Source: Ruminococcus sp. UBA5129
GTDB taxonomy: Bacteria; Bacillota; Clostridia; Oscillospirales; Ruminococcaceae
Direction of reading: 5' to 3'
Assembly (NCBI GenBank): GCA_002414125.1
Contig: DHYN01000008.1
Span: forward strand, 242 to 5,684
DNA: 5,443 bases
Shown: positions 1-5,421 of the stretch, piece by piece
How positions within the stretch are numbered: the first letter of the stretch is position 1
How the letters are laid out: each line of letters opens with the position of its first letter
Translations under genes and position numbers: made by a program
The notes under the pieces: model-generated
Databases searched by the model: none
Seen by the model: the letters and a program-made list of their open reading frames with translations, nothing else
Told to the model about the DNA's origin: nothing

Positions 1-2
1 AA

Positions 3-209
3 TCGTTCTTGTTATATGGTGGCGGTACGATCTATCAAATTCAGGATGATAATAAGGCTATTGTGCTGAATACATTTATTACAGACGATGGTGGAAGAAA
101 TAATGGAAATTATGAGATAGATTGGCATGATGATTATGCCGAGATCACCTACAACAACTTCGACTTGCAGAATAGTAAGGCAACAATTAAAGTCGAATTC
201 TCAAAATAA
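3..209 (+). CDS. 3' end of an unrecognised protein (partial, cut by window edge)
   Basis: This reading frame is open from the first base of the window and stops at TAA (207-209). A TTG at 9-11 could in principle be a start. Only eight bases precede it and no ribosome binding site can be seen, so I read this as the C-terminal part of a longer protein. The visible ~69 residues are polar, rich in Asn and Asp, and alternate as in beta strands (for example YEIDWHDDYAEITYNN and ATIKVEF near the end). There is no membrane segment, Cys motif or catalytic motif. The run I-x-W-x-D-D-x-A-x-I vaguely recalls the terminal strands of small Bacillota extracytoplasmic proteins, but I do not recognise a family. 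The gene is followed directly by a good intrinsic terminator, which supports a real transcribed 3' end. Confidence 0.6.
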   Translation, partial: SFLLYGGGTIYQIQDDNKAIVLNTFITDDGGRNNGNYEIDWHDDYAEITYNNFDLQNSKATIKVEFSK

Positions 210-219
210 TGCTTAGACA

Positions 220-251
220 AATGCAGAGCGTAAAAACGTTCCGCATTTTTT
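220..251 (+). terminator. Intrinsic terminator of the partial left-hand gene
   Basis: The arms AATGCAGAGCGT (220-231) and ACGTTCCGCATT (236-247) form a 12-position stem with one A-C mismatch and one G-U pair around an AAAA loop. The stem runs into a T-tract at 246-251. It starts 10 bases after the stop codon of the plus-strand gene. On the minus strand no comparable T-run follows the stem, so it should act mainly rightward. Confidence 0.8.
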
Positions 252-257
252 CACAAT

Positions 258-299
258 AACTAAAACGGCACTGCAATTACCTGCAATGCCGTTTTAGTT
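258..299. terminator. Perfect long hairpin, probable bidirectional terminator between converging genes
   Basis: AACTAAAACGGCA (258-270) and TGCCGTTTTAGTT (287-299) are an exact 13-base inverted repeat. Inside, after one C-A mismatch, TGCA/TGCA adds four more pairs around an ATTACC loop. Read either way, the GC-rich core TGCCG is followed by TTTTAGTT, a U-rich 3' arm. The hairpin therefore can stop rightward read-through of the partial gene and leftward transcription of the GH98 gene, whose stop codon lies about 80 bases away. This is inferred from structure and position. Confidence 0.65.
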
Positions 300-325
300 G
301 ATTTGTCCTTTAATATTAATAAACT

Positions 326-356
326 ATCATTTTCCGAGTGCAGACTTCGGTATGAT
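326..356 (-). other. Stem-loop in the 3' untranslated region of the GH98 gene
   Basis: ATCAT (326-330) pairs with ATGAT (352-356) and CCGAG (334-338) pairs with TTCGG (346-350, one G-U), with an asymmetric internal loop and a 7-base apical loop. It lies 23 bases beyond the GH98 stop. No strong T-tract follows on the minus strand, so it is more likely an mRNA-end structure or weak terminator than a full terminator. The rest of the 170-base gap (210-379) is AT-rich and holds only the two terminators listed. Confidence 0.35.
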
Positions 357-379
357 GAATTTATTCAAAAAATATAACC

Positions 380-3376
380 TCAGAATTGTTTGATTCTGCC
401 GAGGATGAATTTCTGAAGGTTAACGAGATCAGAAGCTTCAACCTTTCCGTTACTGTCGATGTCGGCAGCATCAAAAGCGAGAGTATTATTAAATCCGTAA
501 ACAGCGCCCTTTCTCGCCAGACACATATCAAAAACATCAACGCTGCCATCGCTGTTCAGATCGCCCTTGATAATTTTCTCCTGCGGAACAGCAAATACGC
601 TGTAATTTGCGGATAATCCGAAACCGCCATTTGTTCCGAGAGTAACTTTTTCGCCTTCTTTTACATTCATTTTGTAGAGAATAAATGTAACATCATTTGA
701 TGATACCATTGAAACTCCTGCATTTTTCCAGTTTCCAAGCCATGACTGTATCTCCTCAACAACTCTTTCATCAACAGCTATATAAACAGTAATATCTGCT
801 CCTGCCGTAAATTCTCCCAGATCGGAGGTATACATCTTGGAATCGCATGCTGTTTTTACAGTTTCAGCGCCAACGAGATTTTCGGGAAAACTTGCAAAAG
901 TAATATCGCGATCGCCATATATCAATGAATCAACGCCGGTATTATTATAGATCGACCAATTCGCTGCATTGTCCCTGTCATTTACGATCAGCTCCTTGAT
1001 AAGCGTACCGTTTAGCGGTTCTATCGGTGTTACAGTACCGTCTCCGAAATCTCCCGCAACTCTGAAATTATCAAGATATACCGAGCATGGAGCTGCTGCA
1101 TTTGCTTTCAGTTCAATTTTATTTTCACCTGATTTAAGCTCAATATTCTCAGAGATCGTTTTCCAGTCGCTGTAATTTGAACCCTTGGGCAATGACAGTG
1201 TTTTTACTTTCGAGCCGTTTACATAAAGGTCAATGCTGTTCACGTCTGATGTAGCGGAATATCTGAGAGTCCATTTAAATGTGCCTGCTTTACCGGTTTT
1301 CACCGTATCCTTAATTGCGGCAGAATCCTTCGTTCCGAATTTCAGGAATCCCATTCCCTGAAATTTTGTGACATCGGTACGACAGCCGTTTGTGACGTTT
1401 TCTTCAATATTTTTCATATCAAAATTTTCGCCTTCATACTGACGTTCGCCTTTATAAAAATCGGGAAAAGCGGGCGCTTGGGGAGAAGATTTCTTATATG
1501 CTGTGGAACGTCCCGTTTCATTTCCTGAACATTTGATTGAAACATCGAGAGGACCATTGTGTTTAACTGTGAGGACATAAGTGCCGTTATTCCAGCTTTC
1601 GGTTACAACGCTGGGAGTCTGCACCATGCCTCTGTCCTTAAATGTAAATTCAGGCTTTTCGGAAGCTCCCGCGATCGTGATCGTTTCTTCCTTTAAAGTT
1701 TCTGCATCTTCTTCATCGTAATTATTCATGTAAATATCAATATGTTCTGAATATTCATTGATGATCGCTGAGCCGTAAACCTGCTGTTTTATATCGAGAG
1801 ATTTGCAGGTGTTATATTTAAGGTCAAGTGTTGCGCCTGTAACATCGCCGATCTTATTCGGATTGTAAGTAAGCCATGTATTTTCAATTCGTCCTGCGTA
1901 GCTGTTTGCGTAGCATTCAGAGGGGAACAGCTTGTTGAATTCCGCCTGTTTATCGGCAATCGTTTTCCAGCGATTCGGGATCTCCGACTGCTTGATTTGT
2001 ACCTTAAATGATTTCGCCACATCATCTGCCAGATTATAAACTGTCGGAATTGCAGGGTATCTTCCTGTACTCTTGAAAGGGTCGTGGTTATCTTTGAGAT
2101 TTCCATCAGTACTCTTCTGATAAAGTCCTTCAAAAAGTGTTGGATATGTACAATATTTATCATCATTGCTTCCTGAATTTACGTCCTGAATAACAACGAC
2201 CTTTGTACGGTCGATAACCTCCTGCCTGTCGGGAATCCTTATCGTTCCGTCCATAAATTTCCGCATAAGGTCGATATTTACGTTCTTGCATTGGTCATAA
2301 AAGTCCCATTGACGATATTTATAACCCTCGCTGTCCGTGCCGTCCCATAGACCCTTTATGCAGTCGTTCCACACAAGCTCAGGTCCGTCAATGACAGTCA
2401 TGCCGTTCATTGCCATACGCTCTAATAAGATCGGCAGACTGGTTGAAAGGCGATATTGATCTGTAGTCTGCGGATCGAGAATGCCTCCGTTCCACGGATA
2501 ATCAGACCAGCCCGTATCATCCCAGCGAACTCCCCAGTTTCCGCAATATCCCGAAACGTACGCACCGAAGCATTCGCTTTCTACATCAGCAATATAGCTT
2601 GACTGCGTGTATTTTTCCTCAAGAATAAAGTTATCCTTATAGGTACGGCAAGCCTTTTCCCAATTTGCATTTGTTTTCAACATTGCGACAGGATTCAGTT
2701 GTGACCCCCACGGATTCTCACACCAGCTTACATTAAGGTATCCGCCGTATTTATTGCATAATTTCAGAAGCGCAGCAAAATGGTCGTAACGCTGCTGATA
2801 GGTTACAGGGAAATCCTGAGAAGCGAATCCCCAGAACTGCTCACAATAATTGTAGCCGATAAAATTCGGATAATCCTTGAAAAATTCGCCGAATATCGTA
2901 TCATCAAGGTCGTAATCGGCAGGATAATCAGGGAAATGGCATTGACCGCCGCTTGCCGGCTGGATCATCGTCCATACGCCCTTATCTGCACAGGCTTTCA
3001 TCCATGAACGGGCTGTTTCGATTCCGTCCTGAACCATAAGCCATCTATGCTCCGTTGAACTCCAGTTTATGGAAAGTGAAATATTGAAGACTACATAAGG
3101 CAGAATATCGTCCGGTACAAGATCAATGATCTTTTCAGGATCGGGATAGTTCCACGAATCTATGTGGACTATCCACATCGGAGATTCATTGCTGAGAGGT
3201 CGGCGAAAAGTACTGCTTGCTGCCGAAGCGTTCATTGGCTCTGCACTTATCGGCATATCCTCAAATATCTGCGTGATACCGCTGCTCTTATCGCTGTTAC
3301 TGCTTCTGCCTCCGAATGGCAGCATACTCAATGTAATAGTACAGGCAATAACAGAAGATATGATTTTCTTTATCAT
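380..3376 (-). CDS. Secreted, dockerin-bearing family 98 glycoside hydrolase (cellulosomal)
   Basis: A 998-residue multimodular exported enzyme. Residues 1-22 are a signal peptide (MIKK, then a hydrophobic stretch); no lipobox is present, and the cleavage site is unclear. Residues ~57-390 are the GH98 catalytic domain, opening with RRPLSNESPMWIVHIDSWNY and containing PYVVFNISLSIN and WTMIQPASGG. Likely catalytic acids, by comparison with the family layout, are Glu179 (NYCEQFWG), Asp264 or Glu266 (IADVESE) and Glu333 (DGPELVW). Residues ~391-620 match the GH98 C-terminal beta domain (NTWLTYNP, LKYNTC, YGSAIINEYSEHI). Residues ~643-775 look like a CBM35/CBM6 beta-sandwich (YEGENF, LYVNGSKV, SGENKIEL, VYLDNFRV). 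Residues ~787-931 are a recurring but unnamed module. Residues 935-998 are a type I dockerin with calcium loops at 939-950 and 972-983, which would plug the enzyme into a cellulosome through cohesin. GH98 members are endo-beta-galactosidases of blood-group glycans or endo-xylanases acting on complex arabinoxylan; the dockerin and CBM favour xylan here, by inference. The ATG is fixed by the signal peptide and an upstream GGAGG. Confidence 0.93.
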   Translation of the reverse strand: MIKKIISSVIACTITLSMLPFGGRSSNSDKSSGITQIFEDMPISAEPMNASAASSTFRRPLSNESPMWIVHIDSWNYPDPEKIIDLVPDDILPYVVFNISLSINWSSTEHRWLMVQDGIETARSWMKACADKGVWTMIQPASGGQCHFPDYPADYDLDDTIFGEFFKDYPNFIGYNYCEQFWGFASQDFPVTYQQRYDHFAALLKLCNKYGGYLNVSWCENPWGSQLNPVAMLKTNANWEKACRTYKDNFILEEKYTQSSYIADVESECFGAYVSGYCGNWGVRWDDTGWSDYPWNGGILDPQTTDQYRLSTSLPILLERMAMNGMTVIDGPELVWNDCIKGLWDGTDSEGYKYRQWDFYDQCKNVNIDLMRKFMDGTIRIPDRQEVIDRTKVVVIQDVNSGSNDDKYCTYPTLFEGLYQKSTDGNLKDNHDPFKSTGRYPAIPTVYNLADDVAKSFKVQIKQSEIPNRWKTIADKQAEFNKLFPSECYANSYAGRIENTWLTYNPNKIGDVTGATLDLKYNTCKSLDIKQQVYGSAIINEYSEHIDIYMNNYDEEDAETLKEETITIAGASEKPEFTFKDRGMVQTPSVVTESWNNGTYVLTVKHNGPLDVSIKCSGNETGRSTAYKKSSPQAPAFPDFYKGERQYEGENFDMKNIEENVTNGCRTDVTKFQGMGFLKFGTKDSAAIKDTVKTGKAGTFKWTLRYSATSDVNSIDLYVNGSKVKTLSLPKGSNYSDWKTISENIELKSGENKIELKANAAAPCSVYLDNFRVAGDFGDGTVTPIEPLNGTLIKELIVNDRDNAANWSIYNNTGVDSLIYGDRDITFASFPENLVGAETVKTACDSKMYTSDLGEFTAGADITVYIAVDERVVEEIQSWLGNWKNAGVSMVSSNDVTFILYKMNVKEGEKVTLGTNGGFGLSANYSVFAVPQEKIIKGDLNSDGSVDVFDMCLARKGAVYGFNNTLAFDAADIDSNGKVEASDLVNLQKFILGRIKQF

Positions 3377-3386
3377 TATTATAATT

Positions 3387-3391
3387 CCTCC
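3387..3391 (-). promoter_or_regulatory. Ribosome binding site of the GH98 gene
   Basis: The minus strand reads GGAGG followed by 10 bases (AATTATAATA) and ATG. The Shine-Dalgarno match is strong and the spacing slightly long. It sets the start at 3376, which gives an intact signal peptide. Confidence 0.8.
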
Positions 3392-3470
3392 GTTTCATAT
3401 TTATAATTATCTATAAATGAGCATCATTGGCAAAATACACAAAACAGGCATACTCACTTATAATAACTAT

Positions 3471-3499
3471 ATTATAAAATATATAATAATTAAATTCAA
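3471..3499 (-). promoter_or_regulatory. Sigma-A type promoter driving the GH98 gene
   Basis: On the minus strand TTGAAT (3499-3494) is separated by exactly 17 bases from a perfect TATAAT (3476-3471). The predicted start is an A near 3464, giving a leader of about 88 bases that includes the GGAGG site. The surrounding DNA is very AT-rich, which raises the chance of spurious matches, but the spacing and both boxes are good. Confidence 0.65.
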
Positions 3500-3540
3500 C
3501 CCAAGATTTGCAGAAAAGGTGTATAATTTGAATGTTTTTA

Positions 3541-3569
3541 TTGATTTTTCAGAAGCAATGTTGTATAAT
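3541..3569 (+). promoter_or_regulatory. Sigma-A type promoter driving the DUF3737 gene
   Basis: TTGATT (3541-3546), 17 bases, then a perfect TATAAT (3564-3569). The predicted start is an A near 3576, giving a leader of about 126 bases. Another TATAAT at 3522-3527 has no acceptable -35 box. The -35 boxes of this promoter and the leftward GH98 promoter are 41 bases apart, so the two units are divergently transcribed from a shared control region. Confidence 0.65.
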
Positions 3570-3598
3570 TCTTTTAGGGACACACTGAATAAATTTAC

Positions 3599-3665
3599 GC
3601 ACGCAAACATTAACTTATGTAGTTTTTCGCAAGTTCTCTTTAGTGAACGTAATGAGCGAATGTGC
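3599..3665 (+). other. Possible structured leader of the DUF3737 mRNA
   Basis: Nested short complementary segments lie in the leader: GCAC (3599-3602) with GTGC (3662-3665), TTCGC (3626-3630) with GCGAA (3656-3660), and GTTC (3633-3636) with GAAC (3645-3648). Each helix is only 4-5 pairs, so the structure is tentative. I do not recognise a known riboswitch or T-box signature. Confidence 0.2.
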
Positions 3666-3690
3666 AAGGCAATTTCATTAAATCTTAAGC

Positions 3691-3696
3691 AGGTGA
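3691..3696 (+). promoter_or_regulatory. Ribosome binding site deciding the DUF3737 start
   Basis: AGGTGA precedes the ATG at 3702 by five bases. This selects the start at 3702 over the upstream in-frame ATG at 3417, which would place the predicted promoter inside the coding region. Confidence 0.7.
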
Positions 3697-3701
3697 ACAG
3701 A

Positions 3702-4565
3702 ATGAAAACGATCGAAAATACAACGTTTGACGAGGAAAGAGCGTTATACGGCAGCAAAAATGCGATACTGCGCAACTGTGTATTTGACGGAGCAGCCGAT
3801 GGTGAAAGTGCATTGAAAGAATCTACCGATATTGAAGTACATAATTGCTTTTTTAATTTGCGATACCCATTTTGGCACGACAGCGATCTTAAGATCACAG
3901 GCTCGGAAATGACAGAGCTTTGCCGTGCAGCGCTGTGGTACTCCAAGAATATTACGGTCACAGATACGAAATTGCACGGCATCAAGGCGCTCCGTGAGTG
4001 CAGTAATGTCATCATGGAAAACTGCGATATAATTTCTCCGGAATTCGGATGGTCGGTCAACGGAATAATCATGAAAAACTGCAATGCAGTTAGTGAATAT
4101 TTTATGATGCGAAGCAGCGGTCTGCACTTCAGTCATGTGCATTTTAAGGGAAAATATTCTTTCCAATATATCGAAAACGCAGTCTTTGATAACTGCGAAT
4201 TTGAAACAAAGGATGCTTTCTGGCACGGGAAAAATATTATCGTCCGCAACAGTATAATAAAGGGCGAATATCTTGCCTGGTATTCCGAAAACCTTACTCT
4301 TGAAAATTGTACGATCACAGGTACACAGCCCTTTTGCTATTGCAGTGATCTGAAATTGATAAATTGCAAAATGGTCGATGCCGATCTTTGCTTTGAAAAA
4401 TCGGAAGTCAATGCAAGCATACTTACTCCTGTTATAAGTATTAAAAATCCGAGAACAGGAATAATATATGTTCCCGAGGTCGGAGAATTGATATATGACG
4501 ATGCAGAAGCACAGGGAAAAGTCATCGTCTGCGATCTTCATAATTACAATGGAAACGCTGATTAA
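3702..4565 (+). CDS. DUF3737 family protein, right-handed beta-helix of unknown function
   Basis: A 287-residue protein of normal family length, recognised from MKTIENTTFDEERALYG, GESALKE, NLRYPFWH, SEMTELCRAALWY, HGIKALRE, SPEFGW and KGEYLAWYS. No signal peptide or membrane segment is present, so it should be cytoplasmic. The body is a solenoid. An Asn (or Gly/Asp/His) followed by Cys/Ser/Thr/Val recurs at residues 25, 48, 67, 88, 107, 126, 145, 164, 183, 202 and 221, with exactly 19 residues between the last eight. Aromatic residues recur about ten positions after many of these. This is the pattern of a pectin-lyase-like right-handed beta-helix with an asparagine ladder. No catalytic residues can be assigned; the family has no established function to my knowledge. 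Residues ~250-287 form a short non-repeating tail (GIIYVPEVGELIYDD). The frame stays open upstream to 3417, but the family N-terminus, the AGGTGA site and the promoter place the start at 3702. It is transcribed divergently from the GH98 gene and converges on sigG. Confidence 0.92.
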   Translation: MKTIENTTFDEERALYGSKNAILRNCVFDGAADGESALKESTDIEVHNCFFNLRYPFWHDSDLKITGSEMTELCRAALWYSKNITVTDTKLHGIKALRECSNVIMENCDIISPEFGWSVNGIIMKNCNAVSEYFMMRSSGLHFSHVHFKGKYSFQYIENAVFDNCEFETKDAFWHGKNIIVRNSIIKGEYLAWYSENLTLENCTITGTQPFCYCSDLKLINCKMVDADLCFEKSEVNASILTPVISIKNPRTGIIYVPEVGELIYDDAEAQGKVIVCDLHNYNGNAD

Positions 4566-4582
4566 ATATGGTGTACAGGTTC

Positions 4583-5359
4583 TCAAGCCGTGCTGCTTTT
4601 TATTTTGTTTATCGCACCCTTTTCAAGCCTTGACACCTGTGCCTGTGAAATGCCTATCTCTCCTGCTACCTCGACCTGAGTTTTCCCCTTGAGGAAACGC
4701 AGATACAGGATATTCCGCTCACGCTCCCCGAGCGCTTTTATCGCCTCGCGGATAGACATCTCGTCAAGCCAATTGTCAATGTCATCGTTTCCGCCTATCT
4801 GATCCATGATGTAGAGCGTATCGCCCGAATCCGAATAAACAGGCTCATAAAGCGAAACAGGGTCGCTGATGCTCTCCAGAGCGATCACCACATCAGCTCT
4901 CTCCGCACCTATTTCGGCAGCGATCTCCTCTATATCAGGCTCGCGCTGATTTGCAGCAGCAAGCCGTTCCTTAGCCTGTATCGCCTTATATGCAAGATCA
5001 CGCAGCGAACGGCTCACCTTTATCTGTCCGTAATCGCGCAGATACCGTCTCAGCTCGCCGCTTATCATCGGCACACAGTATGTCGAGAACCGTACCTCCT
5101 TTGTCAGATCAAAATTGTTTATCGCTTTGATAAGTCCCACTACTCCGATCTGGAAAAGGTCATCTATATCCTCTCCCCTGCCCGTAAATTTCTGTATCAC
5201 ACTGAGAACAAGCCTCAGATTGCCCTTTATGAGCTTATCACGAGCCTCCCTGCTCCCTGTTGCCTTTATCTCCTTAAGCAGCGCTATCTTTTCCTCTTCC
5301 TTCAATACTGTCAGCTCAGATGTATTTATCCCAGATATTACGACCTTTCCGTATGCCAT
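4583..5359 (-). CDS. sigG: RNA polymerase sporulation sigma factor SigG
   Basis: A 258-residue sigma-70 family factor, the late forespore-specific sigma of endospore formers. It directs RNA polymerase to genes for spore DNA protection and germination. The N-terminus (KVVISGINTSELTVLKEEE) matches the SigG-type KVEICGVDTSKLPVLK and separates it from SigF and SigB. Region 2 spans ~41-110, with NLRLVLSVIQKF, DLFQIGVVGLIKAI (core binding) and FSTYCVPMISGELRRYLRD (-10 recognition). Region 3 is ~111-172 (SRSLRDLAYKA, DPVSLYEPVY). Region 4 is ~200-254 with the helix-turn-helix KTQVEVAGEIGISQAQVSRLEK (-35 recognition). Length is as in Bacillus subtilis (260). The start is fixed: in-frame stops lie two codons upstream and at 5411-5416, and a GGAG sits seven bases before the ATG. 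Residue 45 is Lys where B. subtilis SigG has Asn, the residue linked to CsfB/Gin binding. It is tail-to-tail with the DUF3737 gene; the gene before it is outside the window. Confidence 0.95.
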   Translation of the reverse strand: MAYGKVVISGINTSELTVLKEEEKIALLKEIKATGSREARDKLIKGNLRLVLSVIQKFTGRGEDIDDLFQIGVVGLIKAINNFDLTKEVRFSTYCVPMISGELRRYLRDYGQIKVSRSLRDLAYKAIQAKERLAAANQREPDIEEIAAEIGAERADVVIALESISDPVSLYEPVYSDSGDTLYIMDQIGGNDDIDNWLDEMSIREAIKALGERERNILYLRFLKGKTQVEVAGEIGISQAQVSRLEKGAINKIKSSTA

Positions 5360-5366
5360 AGCCTAT

Positions 5367-5370
5367 CTCC
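5367..5370 (-). promoter_or_regulatory. Ribosome binding site of sigG
   Basis: The minus strand reads GGAG, seven bases, then ATG. An in-frame TAG lies between the site and the ATG, so no longer protein is possible. A GC-rich hairpin ends two bases before the GGAG. Confidence 0.7.
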
Positions 5371-5372
5371 GA

Positions 5373-5390
5373 GCCGCTTGCGGTTGCGGC
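5373..5390 (-). other. GC-rich hairpin immediately upstream of the sigG ribosome binding site
   Basis: On the minus strand GCCGC (5390-5386) pairs with GCGGC (5377-5373) around the 8-base loop AACCGCAA, ending two bases before GGAG. It could affect ribosome access. There is no T-tract, so it is not a terminator. Function is inferred from position only. Confidence 0.4.
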
Positions 5391-5411
5391 AGACCGAATT
5401 TTCTTCGGTTT

Positions 5412-5421
5412 TATTATTCCC
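5412..5421 (-). promoter_or_regulatory. Possible SigF-type -10 element upstream of sigG
   Basis: The minus strand reads GGGAATAATA, which fits the forespore SigF -10 pattern GGnrAnAnTw at every position. It lies 52 bases before the ATG. The place for the -35 box (consensus GYWTA) is at the very edge of the window, and no spacing there gives a good match. In Bacillus, sigG is transcribed by SigF and by SigG itself, which makes the element plausible. Confidence 0.35.

Noticed and set aside
1789..2166. 125-codon minus-strand frame inside the GH98 gene
   Set aside because: It is a different frame of the same strand within a continuous, well-supported coding sequence.
3522..3527. Extra TATAAT in the divergent control region
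   Set aside because: No acceptable -35 box lies 16-18 bases upstream and it lacks the TG of an extended -10; AT-rich DNA gives such matches by chance.
3417..3701. N-terminal extension of 95 residues on DUF3737
   Set aside because: The family N-terminus begins at 3702 behind an AGGTGA site; the extension would overlap the best promoter and resembles no domain.
3467..4084. Second minus-strand open frame (205 codons) over the DUF3737 start and control region
   Set aside because: It covers both predicted promoters and the start of DUF3737, has no recognisable domain, and reads as chance translation.
3744..4586. Long minus-strand open frame (280 codons) opposite the DUF3737 gene
   Set aside because: It lies wholly antisense to a clearly recognised gene, has no family resemblance, and its repeats are mirror images of the DUF3737 repeat codons.
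5393..5418. Plus-strand hairpin ACCGAA/TTCGGT followed by TTTTATTATT
   Set aside because: It resembles a rightward terminator, but the stem is only six pairs and no rightward gene precedes it. On the sigG strand it would straddle the predicted transcription start.
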